A stretch of 64,000 nucleotides of DNA from Symsagittifera roscoffensis (taxonomy: Eukaryota > Xenacoelomorpha > Acoela > Convolutidae), in NCBI RefSeq assembly GCF_963678635.1, contig NC_087064.1, forward strand, positions 35,597,716 through 35,661,715, read 5' to 3'. Below are positions 1 through 10,263 of this stretch, piece by piece (the first letter of the stretch is position 1; every line of letters begins with the position of its first letter). The notes beneath the pieces are model-generated. The model searched no databases, was not told the DNA's origin, and saw only the letters and a list, made by a program, of their open reading frames with translations. A program made the translations under genes and the position numbers.

Positions 1-647
1 TTTGAACATTCAAAGAAAAACTTCTACAAAAAATTTTCAATTTTTTTCGAAGTCATTTTTTGAACAAAATATTTTCGAAGTCATTTTTTGAACAAATTTT
101 TTCCGATTTTCCGATTTTATAATGAATAGATACGATGAGTATAACGAGAATAGATATTGAGTTTCACGAGTTCCATATTAGGCTGATGGGAGACTTGTTC
201 CAAAGCAATCAAATGAAGGTTGTGATAGATAAAGTCTGACTTACTGTTTAGGTTTTTGTGAGTTTACGAGTGCTAGTGAGGATTGTGTATCTGCGTTGGA
301 TAAGCAGATAATGGAATTAATGTCGAACTTCATGGTAAGCAAAGCGTCCCTGAAGCTACTGTTTAAGATGAGCGGAGACGGAAATGATGTCAGCTCTCGT
401 CCAGTGGACACACGACCACGAAGAAGACAACCTCTTGTGAGCCGAGGCTTGTGGCGCAATTTGTTCGCACTGTTCTAGAATTCCTTTTGGTTAACCTTTC
501 TCGTTTTTTTGCCTGCTGCAACTTAAAAGATTTGTTTTTTTTTTGTGATGCGATACTAAGATGCTAATATAATTGAGTTACAATCTTCAAAAAAGTCAGA
601 GATGTCCTTTTAATCGACCATTGCAGAGTCAATAATAGATCATTCAC

Positions 648-717
648 CCTTGCGATAAACAAGGGTATTGCAATCGGGTAGCTGACTTTTTTCCGTAAAT
701 AACTTTGTTCACAGAAT
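648..717. repeat. Dispersed repeat shared with 18041-18092
   Basis: Two places in the window share a block running from a 'cccttgc...aatcg' segment into 'gtaaa(t/c)aactttgttcacag'. They are 648-717 and 18041-18092, the second inside the large intron of the OS-9-like gene. This is seen by eye in the same orientation. The family is unknown. The rest of 1-590 shows no supportable gene. Confidence 0.55.
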
Positions 718-780
718 GGTCAAAATTAGAAATGGTAAGTTTAGGTTCAGTTAATAATGAATTCAAATTTCTTTGCATCT

Positions 781-860
781 TGATACACTTGGTCTGGAGG
801 TAACGAATGTGCCAGGTACTTTAAAGGTTCTGGGTTCGGATCTGACAGGACCTGTTTTTT
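781..860 (+). repeat. tRNA-like SINE candidate
   Basis: An A-box-like segment (TGGTCTGGAGG) is followed about 45 bases later by a B-box-like segment (GGGTTCGGATCT). A run of ten or more T then follows, as in a pol III promoter and terminator. The T-arm does not pair properly, so this is not a functional tRNA. A tRNA-derived SINE head is the best guess, and chance resemblance remains possible. Confidence 0.35.
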
Positions 861-1183
861 TTTTCAAAGGGGAAATAGTCATTTTCAAAAAAAAAATGAT
901 GGATTTTTTTGTCTGCTCATGTTTTGTCGGCTTAGTTGCCATATTGTAGAATTAGGACTTTCGTATAAGATGAAAACAAAAGAATGTGAAATCAGCATCG
1001 GAAGATAATGTACCCAGCGGTAGCAAAGCCGAAAATACCTTGTAGGAAACCCTTTAAATCGAAAAAAAAAATCAAAGAGACCGTAGAATAGGTAATTCTA
1101 CTAGCCGGAAATACTTTACCGATAGATTGAATTAATAAAATCGTTCGACATCAAATTTATAGAAATTTAGGGGAGTTTCCAGT

Positions 1184-1560
1184 TCATAGAAACCTCTCAT
1201 AGTTTTCCGAGACCAGCTCTATGAGGGAGCAAAACTCCCCGATATCTCCAGCTAGCACCCTGCGGCGAGGGCCCAGGTTCTTTGCAAACTCGCCCAGCTT
1301 GCTGGCCTAATCCCGCGCAACGGGGCCCACCGCGAATAGGGTCATTTCGTCGAGCTCTTCCTCCCCCACGAACCGTATGAAGAGGGGTGACACACTATAA
1401 CCGCCCCTGGTATTCCCCATGTAGGCAGCGACTTTGATTTGGGATACCTGGCGTGGAAGTTCCTCCGGCTTTCTGGGCCCGGCCCCAGATGAAGCAAGGG
1501 CAGTCCTGGCAGAACCCCTTCTCTAGGTCAAGGTTCAGGACGAATTTGCTTCGGGACATT
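1184..1560 (-). pseudogene. GC-rich coding remnant, unknown protein
   Basis: Read on the minus strand, this GC-rich island carries a protein-like frame open from about 1522 to 1310. It continues after one in-frame TAG (1307-1309) to a TGA at 1184-1186. The frame has segments such as VGEEELDEMTLFAVGP and IGEFCSLIELVSENYERF. A second frame at 1560-1400 begins with an ATG and MSRSKFVLNLDLEKGF, so a frameshift near 1500 probably joins the two. Base composition is sharply different from the AT-rich flanks, with GC-ending codons. I do not recognise the family. It may be a decayed mobile-element or captured gene, and could be related to the neighbouring minus-strand frame at 1956-2201. Confidence is for 'former coding sequence', not for a function. 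Confidence 0.45.
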
Positions 1561-1955
1561 TGTAGTTTGATCGTGAGTCTAAATAGGACAAGTACGGTTG
1601 TTTCTAAGTTAGTGAAAAGATGGGCTAAAATACAGGTTAGAAATTATTCCAAACAAATTATTGAAGGTTATAACGAAGTTTACTCACGTTTTGATGCAAT
1701 TGATTGTAGCGATGATTCAAATTAGAATGATCCGCACAGCTCAAATTCGAACGTCCTATAAACTGGTAAATATTCGTAGCAAATATTTGCAAGAGTTGAA
1801 CGAATCGAAGCATGTGCATAATGGATACCCAAATTGGTTGAAATTAAATAACAGGTTGAAAATGAGGTGGATATAGGTAATAATATGAATGGTGAATTCT
1901 AATGTGATTTTTGGGTAAAATTATGACATTTTTGGACGCATCCCAGTAATGATGG

Positions 1956-2201
1956 CTACATGTCCCTCCTCCTTATGGACCCCCTCAAGTTGTAGCCAGT
2001 ATTGAAGGTAGATAGCTTCCCGTTTTGGCCGTGTTTATTCCCCGCGATGTAATTCCAATTATGTGGACTTAGGTCGGTCCGGTACTCGTATATATGTACC
2101 ATAAGCATTTCAGCGAGCAGGTGCATGTCGGAATCGATGACCCCCGGTATAATATTAATAATGAAGGATTTAGGATAAGTTCCAGGGGAATTGCTTCCTT
2201 G
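1956..2201 (-). pseudogene. Partial coding frame of unknown protein
   Basis: An open minus-strand frame of about 81 codons runs from just after an in-frame TGA (2202-2204) to a TAG at 1956-1958. It has coding-like composition (HLLAEMLMVHIYEYRTDLS, NYIAGNKHGQNGKLS) and ends in a basic tail (RGSIRRRDM). It has a mixed amino-acid content with several GC-ending codons. It lies immediately 3' of the LINE ORF2 stop on the same strand, but it does not resemble a LINE 3' UTR. I do not recognise it. It may be an exon or the 3' end of the gene that also left the GC-rich remnant at 1184-1560. Confidence 0.4.
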
Positions 2202-2212
2202 TCATTTTCAGT

Positions 2213-5082
2213 TTATTGAGTCTCATAGAAATTCAGTTTTGCAGTATTGATGCAGTTTGTGCAGTCGCAGCATAATCTCCAGGTGCAGGGGAGGTTTTCG
2301 TTGAATTTCGCTGTGAAGTAGCGCCAGTAGATAGTTGTCAGTTCTTCTTTGCATTGCGTTGATTTGATGACATCTTGGTTGAGATGCCTATTATTTATAT
2401 TTGAAAGTGAACATGCTCGTTGCCAAAAATCAGATTCGCATTTTTTTAGTTGGAAGCATTTGCTGGTATAAAAGGGTATTGCGTGAGATCTTGTTATGCC
2501 TGTATCAATAATCTGTACATACTTCTCCCAATCAATATCAGTTTTCGAGTTGATAATCCTAGCAAAAAGTAAAACTACATGCATTTCATGATATAAGGAC
2601 AGTGGTAGTAAGTGAAGTCTTTGAAGACGCGATTTATATGAAAGCTTGTTTGTGCCTAATATCCAGATACTTGCTCGATGTTGAACCTTCTCAGTGAGTG
2701 CCAGTTCAGACTTAGATGGTTTCCAAAGAGACGATGCATAGCTGATTATTGGCACTACATATCCTCTGTATGCATTCTTCTTAGTGCTTATGGTCGAGCT
2801 ATTGGCTAGGTTTCTTTTTAAAGAGAAAGCTTTTAGCGATTTAGCGGATCTAGTTTTAGCGTGTTCCGTCCAAGACAGGTTGTTTGTGACTATAAGTCAA
2901 AGATCTTTCATAAGATCCGTTCCTGGTATATTCTGTTTTTTCATGCAAACAGACATACTGCCTTTAAACTGAAGGGTTTTGCATTTACTTAGGTTCAAAC
3001 ACATAAAATTTTTGGAGCACCAGTTCCAAATTTTATTCGAGTCGATATTCAGGGTTATTGCGTTATCTGAAACAATTTTATAGTCGTCAGCATAGCCGAA
3101 GCAGTTGGACATGGCCACCGTTGGCAGGTCATTTATGTACAAAATAAACATGAGTGGGCCAAGTATTGATCCCTGCGGAACCCCACTTGTTATTGGCAGT
3201 AATTTTGAGATGCAATGCCCGATTCGCACCTGCTGGTATCTATCACTGAGATAATTTTTCAGTAGACCAAGGCACGCGCCACTGAAGCCGGTATGAGAAA
3301 GCTTTTCAGCTAGTTTCAGGTGGTTGACTTCATCAAACGCCTTTTCAAAATCGAGATACAGGGATGAAAGGTTATTTACATTCTTGTTGTCGTACATTAG
3401 ATAGATTTCGTGGAGATAGAGTATGTTGTTAGTAATGGTTGAGCGTTTCGTTCTGAAACCATGTTGTGAGTTATGCAGCAGTTTTTGCACCTTCGAGTAC
3501 ATTTTATCAAACATCAGTTTTTCTAATTCCTTCGATGTAGCATTCAGAAGACTGATTGGCCTGTAATTGGAGACTACCTGTTTGTTATTTTCCTTGTGGA
3601 TGGGCACTATTTCACTTACTTTCCAAGTAGATGGGAATTGCTGCTTGTTCGCAATCGTATTGGAAAGTAACATTAACGATTTTGAGATGGAGCTCCAGAG
3701 CTGTTTAAAGAGCAGGTTTCCCATTCTATCAGGTTCTTTTGACTTGTTTATTTTAAGATTTTTTAAAATGTCTTCTAATTCGATGATAATAAAATGAAAA
3801 TGATTTCGCATTATCACTGTCTAGGTTTGAATCATATGGAATGTTGCTGTAGACGGAATGGAAATACCGATTGAAAAGTTCAGCTTTATCTTGGTCGGAG
3901 CGAGCTTTTTCACCATCAAGATACATTTCACTAGGCACAGTAGTAGAACGCCGAACGTTACGCAGATGTTTTTGAAGTTTATCAAAACGCACTTCTTTGA
4001 AAAGTTCTCTCTCATGGTTTTGCTGATCCATCAGAAGAGCATAGGCCAGGTTTGTTTGCAATTTTTCCAACTTCCTGAGGTTAGCTTCGCTCGGCTTTTT
4101 AGTATAATTATTAGTTAATGTAGCTCGGATTTTAATAAGATTAGAGGTTGAGGTGGTTACCCAAGGCGCCAGGGACAGCCGATGTTTAGTTTGTAAGGGA
4201 ATGTGCTTCATTAGAATTTTATAAATCCACTGGTACCGCAGTCTAGTCATAACATCGACATTGCTGTAGCAGTATGGCATGAAAGGCTCCTCAGCTATTT
4301 GATCGTTTATGGCTCTCCAGTCGGCTTTGCAAAGTCGAGTTCAATTTCATGTGGTCTGTCGCGACGGAATGATTCGTTAGACTGAAATTGAATCCTTGCC
4401 TTGTAAGGCAAGTGATCGCTGGCGAAGTGGCTTTTCAGAAAGTTATCAATGCAAACATCAGAAAGGATATCCCCATTGTTGCATAAGATCACGTCCAGTA
4501 AGTATTTTCTATGGTCGATTTTAATCGCTTGTTCATAGTTAAAGCAGCAGAGAGCATCCAATACCACCTGTTCATTCTCAGCTCTGGATGTCAGTGTAGA
4601 CCAGTCAGTTAGTGCAAAATAATGTCTCCTAATAATATCACATTTCGAACTGAGTTTTCTTGTTGCACATATCTGATATGGTTTAGAAGTATCATCAGTT
4701 TATTTGCTGACCAGCAGTAGGAACTGTTTGACGGTGCGCTATATATGCAGCAGAGTAACAAGGGAATTTTGAAGTGAAGTATAGTGATTACACAGTCTGG
4801 TGAGTCAAACATGATTCTCGTGTGGGGTATATTCTTTTTCACTCCAATGAGGACTCCTCCATGCTTAGTATTACCATTTTTACTGGGACGGTCACTTCTA
4901 TGTATATCAAACTTCGGCAGAAAGAGCGCTGCATTGTCTAAATTTTCGGTAAGCCAGATTTCCGTAACGCACACTATATCATTGTTATCATTAACTTGTA
5001 GACTATTTGAGAGGTCAGCTCTTCTGTTGTAATCTAGAATGCTTCGTACATTGAATAAAAGAACAGTTGCGTATTGGTTTAG
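2213..5082 (-). pseudogene. LINE ORF2: AP endonuclease and reverse transcriptase
   Basis: The endonuclease begins near 5045 (LLFNVRSIL) and continues through VCVTEIWLTENL and NVILLGD. It then shows the C-terminal SDHLP-type motif (FASDHLPYKARIQF, about 4400). The RT follows: NYRPISLLNATSKELEKLMFD, HGFRTKRST, YLDFEKAFDEVNH, GVPQGSILGPLMF (about 3184-3150) and the catalytic YADD (about 3094-3077). A C-terminal region follows (IISYASSLWKPSK to the TAA at 2213). Frameshifts lie near 4600, 4290 and 3790, and one TGA replaces an expected glycine codon near 2895, so the frame is broken but barely diverged. In life this protein nicks target DNA and primes cDNA synthesis. ORF2 has no ATG between the ORF1 stop and the conserved endonuclease start. 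The first ATG (4974) lies inside the endonuclease domain. Confidence 0.9.
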
Positions 5083-5966
5083 TCAATCATTAGCCTCCTT
5101 TGGGTCCTCATAGACAACCCATTTGTTGTCTTGTATTAACAGTTTCCCATCGCGGATCCTGAGGTCTTTTTTGTCAATTTCTTCGTTAATAAGTTCGCGA
5201 CGTTTTTGTAGCGCCTCATTTTCGAGTGTTGCTTCCTCTCGTGATAGCTCACGACTGAGATAGACTGGCTTGTCGTACGTTTTTAGTTTGCTTGCCGAGG
5301 AAAGAATAAGCCGGCGCTGCCGAGGATTGGACACTTTGACTAGGATTGTTCGGGTTTTCGTATCGTTTCGTGGTCCAAGTCTCAGTAAATCGTTGATGTT
5401 GCAGTTAACTTCAATGTGGGCAAATACCTGCTGGATTTCTGCAAGGTCGTGTTCCTGTCGCTTTCTAGGATCTCTGTCGTCTGATTCTTTGATTCCTCGC
5501 ACTCGTATTCCCTCAGGGACCATTGTTGCTTCAGGTGTTTTGCGAATAGTTGCTGCTGGTTGATTTACTTGCGTTGTTTTAGGTGGATCATATTTTTCGA
5601 TCATTGCAGTTTTGATTTCGAGAAGAGAATTTTTGAGTTCAATCATTTCTTTCTCGATGTTCGTAATTTGGCTTTGATTGGTTTCACTTACCTCTTTTTT
5701 GCAATGAGAGAAATGATTTCATCGCGTTTGTTTTGCTCCACACATTCATTGCACAATAGCATTACATTTGTCTTCAATTCAGTTATTCCAGCTATTGCTG
5801 TTGCACTAAGATTGGTACATTTTTCGGTTAGGTGAATTTTGCAAGAGCAAGCTATACAGATGAAAAGTGGGTCACGTGCACGCACTGGTCCTTTACATGT
5901 TTTGCAGGCTTCATCGGAAGCCGAAGTTACTCGGGAACGAGTATCAACTTTCGCTTTATCGACCAT
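5083..5966 (-). pseudogene. LINE ORF1: PHD finger and coiled-coil RNA-binding protein
   Basis: The N-terminal frame (5966-5688, start MVDKAKVDT) holds a PHD-like Cys/His cluster (CKTC, CIAC, CKIHLTEKC, LCNEC). Such clusters are known in ORF1 proteins of CR1-type LINEs. A one-base loss in an A run near 5690 shifts the frame. The protein continues at 5646-5083 with a coiled coil (IEKEMIELKNSLLEIKTAM). An RRM-like part follows (IRVRGIKES, LRLGPRNDTKTRTILVKV, RRLILSSASKLK) and a charged tail. This architecture fits an RNA-binding nucleic-acid chaperone forming the retrotransposon RNP. It ends at a UGA (5083-5085), followed in the same frame by CUA and ORF2. Only one frameshift was seen. Confidence 0.8.
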
Positions 5967-5973
5967 TACAACG

Positions 5974-6113
5974 ACTGGGAGAATAGATAGGTAAACCTAT
6001 GGTTCCCGAAAGGGGAGTCCTGCGGTTTACTGTTTCTACTCTGAGGCTGGGAACAGATATGTAAACCTATGGTTCCCGAGAGGGGAGACCAGCAGTTCAG
6101 TTTCTATTCAACG
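5974..6113. repeat. Two tandem ~70-bp monomers in LINE leader
   Basis: Two copies about 70 bases apart share GTAAACCTATGGTTCCCGA (starting 5991 and 6061), an AGGGGAG segment and a TTTCTA segment. They lie between the SGNH ORF and the ORF1 start of the minus-strand LINE. Short tandem monomers upstream of LINE ORF1 can act as internal promoters in other families. Whether these do is inference. Confidence 0.75.
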
Positions 6114-6125
6114 AGAAAAACTTAC

Positions 6126-6711
6126 TTAATAGGTGCAGTTGCAATTCCGAAATCGACACTCAAATGTTGCCAGGTGACCTTCTCTATTGCACGATTCTGA
6201 GTATTTTGTGTACAAAATCTTGTTTTTCAGGATGCTCTGGATACCTCTTAGACCCTCTTTGTTTAGATGGACTTCGTCTTCTTTAAGATGGTATATGCAG
6301 TATATTTTTTCGCACAGACCTCTGTATTTCCAGTTTCCTTTTTTTGTTCTCAGAAATCCGTTCACGTCTGATGCTCTCTTTCTGTACTCACCGCGATGTG
6401 GAATGCCAAGGATAGAAGATTTTTGGGGCGCGTAGGGATAATTCGTCTGCTAATTTTGAAATCTCGTTGGCTATGTCCTGTTCGGAGACAGAAGATGGTA
6501 CGTTGCGTTCGTATAAGTCGTTACCACCAATGAAAAGTACAATTAGATCGTATTTACCCTTTTCCGGCAAGAAGTCGATCACACTGCCAATCCGAGCTCC
6601 AGGTAGAGACAAAATGTTGAAATTCGGAAAAATTAGATTCCTTACGTGAGAGTCTCCAATCAGCAGGTTTCTAGATGAAGACGTTCTGAATTGACGATAA
6701 CGTCTATACAT
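6126..6711 (-). pseudogene. SGNH/GDSL hydrolase-like ORF of the LINE
   Basis: The frame starts with MYRRYRQFRTSSSRN and then LLIGDSHVRN (block I, catalytic Ser in GDSH). It continues with VLFIGGNDLY (block III, Asn in GGND). After a one-base frameshift near 6418 it continues LGIPHRGEYRKRASDVNGF and ends with DEVHLNKEGLRGIQSIL, the Asp-x-x-His catalytic pair. All recognisable SGNH catalytic residues are intact despite the frameshift. Esterase-like SGNH domains are known in ORF1 regions of CR1-type retrotransposons. The position upstream of a PHD ORF1 on the same strand supports membership in this LINE. Separate ancestry (a neighbouring element of the same class) cannot be excluded, because a tandem repeat separates it from ORF1. 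Confidence 0.75.
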
Positions 6712-6754
6712 TTACACGGAGCAACCACGGCTACTCCGGAGAAACATTAACCTA

Positions 6755-6814
6755 TTCGTGCATTGACTTCTTCGTGCATTGACTTGTTCGTGCATTGACT
6801 TCTTCGTGCATTGG
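6755..6814. repeat. 16-bp tandem repeat, 3.75 copies
   Basis: The unit TTCGTGCATTGACTT(C/G) is repeated at 6755, 6771, 6787 and partly at 6803, with only a C/G change at the unit end. It sits just upstream (minus strand) of the SGNH ORF and may belong to the LINE 5' region. Confidence 0.9.
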
Positions 6815-6909
6815 CAACATCCAACGATTTTATCTATTTAATAAGTTTATCGACCATTACACTATACTTCGCACGAGTCTGAGTATAGTCTGAGCATATC
6901 AACTACATA

Positions 6910-7383
6910 AGTTGAACTTTCTCTAGCTCCAACCCCCGCGGACCTTCCACATCAGTCGAGGATATAGCAGGGAGTCGAGAATATAGCGGGGCCACAGTGA
7001 CAACTAGATTGCGTACATTACCTCATCAACGGGAGAAAGGTACAGTCGTACCGCCTGTAACGGGCCTTAGAGGATCGGCAATCGCACGAACGTAAGCGGT
7101 TAGACTCCTTCTGTTACCCTTATCACGATCCCGGCATCACGCGAAGAGTAACATTTTGCCGGGATCGTGATAAGGGTAACAGAAGGAGTCTAACCGCTTA
7201 CGTTCGTGCGATTGGCGATCCTCTAAGGCCCGTTACAGGCGGTACGACTGTACCTTTCTCCCGGTGATAAGGTAATGTACGCAATCTAGTTGTCACTGTG
7301 GCCCCGCTATATCCTTGACTCCCTGCTATATCCTCGACTGATATGGAAGGTCCGTGGGGGTTGGAGCTAGAGAAAGTTCAACT
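6910..7383. repeat. 474-bp near-perfect palindrome
   Basis: Two 227-base arms (6910-7136 and 7157-7383) are reverse complements, with only scattered mismatches such as ATCAAC/ATCACC. They are separated by a 20-base loop. The arms are GC-richer than the flanks. Each arm holds a short internal duplication of a GTCGAG-x-ATATAGC-xGGG unit. No ORF of note and no convincing flanking target duplication was found. It could be a foldback/MITE-type element, a hairpin-RNA source, or a recent inverted duplication. An assembly artefact is the main alternative. Confidence 0.9.
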
Positions 7384-8875
7384 AACTCGCAAAAAGGAGC
7401 ACCCTTCGGTTGCTCTGTTTTGCTCGAGAATCTGTTGAAAAGTTTTGTACTGATATTGTCGGAAGCAATTTCACAAAACGTTCTACATAATATTGATCAC
7501 AGACACAAACAGTTTCTGATAGTGTTTATACTTGAAATTCAGCCTGATCAACCTCCTTGAAGTCCCTAAACCGAAGTGTTTTAATTTTTTTCAATGATTC
7601 TTGAAGAGGACTTTCAACGAAAACAAGTTCGATTTGCAGTTTTTTGAATTAACATAAGATAAAGCTTTCTTATAAAAAGAAAGATTTTATTGACATGCTT
7701 AATGTGTCTTCAATGTTGAATTAAGTCAATACATCAATTTAAAACACTATGCATATCTCCACGTGTAACCTGTAAATCAAAATGTCCAATAAACAATTAG
7801 TTTTTACCGCAACGTGAACTGTTTTTCAATGGCAACATAGTTTCTAATTGGCTCAATTGATTTCCAAAATGCAGGCCAAAAATCTAAAAGATACAAGTTT
7901 AAACAATGAGCTATAATAACAACCCATAATGCAAAAGTGAACTTTTTAATTATTGAAAATTCTTGATTAGACTTTTCTAATTTGCTTAGGAATTTTTTAG
8001 ATTAGAGTTGAAAACAACAATAGTTTAATATTTCAAAATAAACTGTCGCAAAATATTCTGAATTGATTGTTGAATTTGAAAGCTTCTCTATTTAATCAAT
8101 TCGTATGAGAACAAAAAATTGTTTTAAAAAAGATTCGCCAGTTTCTGCACCAAATAATAAATTAAAAATCCGCTCATTTATAATTCTAAAGAAACCTTTT
8201 CCATTCAAAAGTGTTCGTTAAAGTTCACACTGATTTTAAACTTGTGGACGAGATAAGCATATCAACTACATATGTTCAACAAAATTAACAAACACATTTT
8301 AAATATTTGTAGCTTTTATTGGATATATTTATCAACATTTTTTTTATATATTCCAGAAAGGTACCAAATTGGGTTCCTGCAATTTTAAGTCGAATTTTCA
8401 ATCAACACTTCCTCCTCTGCGGTGTTTATTACTATGCAACCCATCACCAAAGCTCTCATCGTTTCGTGCCATCATGTAACCTCGTTTTTGATTTGTCAAA
8501 TTTCTTACATTATCACGCGAAGAGTCCTCGTCGGTTGCCGGTCCTGTTTAATCAAGCAAGTTTTGATCAGAACAAAGACACATTTTTTTGAAAATTTCCA
8601 AAAATTTCCTAAAATTATGTATAGGTTTTAATTATGTATGTGTGAGTATATAAATATGTATAAATGCACATGTAAAGATGTGTTTGTATATTTACAATTA
8701 TTAAAAACTATCTAAGTAAATTCAGTTATTGAAAACGTTAACATCCCAAATAATTTAAGCCCGTCATAACTAACTATATAACGTATTAACGAGTTTGTGG
8801 TGTGTCTAATCAGCTTGGGCTTATTTTTTAAAATTAGTTTCTGTGATGTACCCACATACTTTTACTTTGCATTTA
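7384..8875. other. Non-coding AT-rich stretch
   Basis: No gene can be supported. A short open frame continues from the palindrome to 7560 but is unrecognised. The sequence AAGCATATCAACTACATA near 8256 recurs as GAGCATATCAACTACATA near 6891, just outside the palindrome. ATCACGCGAAGAGT is shared between the palindrome loop (about 7136) and about 8515. These suggest remnants of a common mobile element. Confidence 0.5.
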
Positions 8876-8927
8876 AATGGTTGACTTCCAAGACGTCGAA
8901 CGTAATGGCTACCATTAAATGCACCGC
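8876..8927. repeat. Repeat pair with 10881-10932, Helitron accessory region flank
   Basis: AATGGTTGACTTCCAA, ACGTCGAA, TGGC(T/A)ACCATT and GCACCGC occur in the same order and orientation at 8876-8927 and 10881-10932. They flank the Helitron accessory ORF region. Each copy has a short hairpin potential (AATGGT with ACCATT). They could be ends of a nested non-autonomous element or a tandem-insertion footprint. Confidence 0.75.
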
Positions 8928-9261
8928 CAGTAAAATGTTAACAACCAATGAACATAAATTAAACTATTAATTGTTTGCAGTCTTATACATAACAGAAAAG
9001 AACCTAATTGTAGTTTTGCGATTTGAAATGTGAAAAATATAATTAGCGGCCAGCTCGAAAAACTAATCGAAACTTTTGCGTTTTTTCGAGTGGTTACTTT
9101 ACTCAAACTATGTCATTGACAAGTAGTTCATCCTCATGTGTAGAAGTAAATAAGTAAAAGATTTTAAAAACGATGTTTTCTCTCCAGTCTTGCTTTGACT
9201 GATCGTACTTTATTAAGTTACCACATGCGCTTAGCTTACATACAATTTCAACACAAATGTT

Positions 9262-10263
9262 TCAGCAAAAGCATTTCAAAGTCTGAAAAAGTTCATCCAC
9301 TGCAAAATCTAACACAGTAGTCAATATGTTACCTTTTTCTTCATGCCTGAACTTTAACTCATTCTGCTGCTTTAACAAAGGCCCATCTGGTCTGAGCAGC
9401 GATACATGCATTGAGAACATTAATGAGGTGACGCCCTCTTCATTGATAGTAGGTTTGAGCCAGCTAAGGATACGAAATCTTTGCATTCCATTGACATTGT
9501 CAACCATTTCAGCAACCTACAAAATGTTGAAAACTTTGGGTTCGAAACTTTTTTTTGCAATTTTCCTTCAATTCAGTTTTCCTTGATAAATTTCAATATT
9601 TTGAAGTCGCGAAATCTGTGTGTTCTAAGAACTAAACTAAAAAAACATAATAACCATTTCAAATATATTTAACTTACTCTATCCTCAATGTCCAAGGTGT
9701 TTAGGCCTGGATGACTCAAAGTGACAATCATCGTTTCGTGAGCTACGAAGTCTGTCGTTGTTTGTGTCGAGACGAGGTCAACGTCTTCTTTTGCCATTTC
9801 CTGGAACTCGTCGCAGGTAACCGTTAGTCGTAGGCATCAATGTTTTTTGAGTCGGACATCAAACACGCAAAAGAGCTCGTTCCACTTTGCGAGTCGCAAA
9901 AGGTTCCAGAGCATACTGAATCAAGTGGCACACATGACACTAGACGCAAGGTATGCGTAATGAAATTGAAGTAAGCATAGTGCGGTTTCTCTAAGTTTAC
10001 CGGAGGCAACACTGCTTGAGGATCCAAAGGTTTAACCATGGGAATAATGGGATGAGAAATGGAAACAACAATGTTATCTCGAAACAATGAAAAGATCGAA
10101 CTTGTGGATTCACGATTGCAACTTCGCAACCAGGTCTTATTAGATTGGAGAAGCGTAGAGTTGTCTTAGACTCGGTTGCAGTCGTACTGAACGGCAAAAT
10201 CACATCTAGTTGGCCCGGTACCCCAAAAATTACAAACCGATCACATGATGGTATCTCCTTCAT
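9262..10263 (-). pseudogene. Helitron accessory protein, OB-fold/RPA-like candidate
   Basis: Two frames at 10263-9997 and 10129-9824 together read as one protein. It opens with CDRFVIFGVPGQLDVILPF and NLIRPGCEVAIVNP. It continues with PLDPQAVLPPVNLEKPHY and VPLDSVCSGTFCDSQ. A further frame (VTCDEFQEMAKEDVDLVS, VAHETMIVTLSHPGLN) follows after a shift near 9830. A 161-bp intron (9517-9677, GTAAGT...TTTTGTAG) joins it in phase 0 to the last exon (VAEMVDNVNGMQRFRILSW to LKCFC). The strand and position after the helicase suggest a Helitron passenger or accessory gene. RPA-like single-strand-binding proteins are known helpers in some Helitrons, and I infer that role only weakly. At least two frameshifts. 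Confidence 0.5.

Larger units (their letters stand above)
2213..6862 (-). mobile_element. Non-LTR retrotransposon, CR1/L2-like (decayed)
   Basis: Reading on the minus strand, the element runs from an MVDK start-like sequence near 6862 through four parts. These are an SGNH-hydrolase ORF (6711-6126), a tandem repeat leader (6113-5974), a PHD-finger ORF1 (5966-5083), and an endonuclease plus reverse-transcriptase ORF2 (5082-2213). Frameshifts near 6418, 5690, 4600, 4290 and 3790, and a nonsense codon near 2895, show it is dead. Most motifs are still readable, so it is not very old. The domain order (APE endonuclease, then RT, no RNase H seen) fits the CR1/L2 group. The exact 5' and 3' ends were not determined, and no target-site duplication was found. 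The 16-bp ORF1 start context (TTTATCGACCATTACA on the plus strand) recurs near 5955 and 6846. Confidence 0.85.

Noticed and set aside
785-858. Functional tRNA gene
   Set aside because: The T-stem does not pair and no acceptor stem is found.
5974-6113. CRISPR-like direct repeats
   Set aside because: There are only two monomers, contiguous and without spacers, in a LINE leader of a eukaryotic genome.
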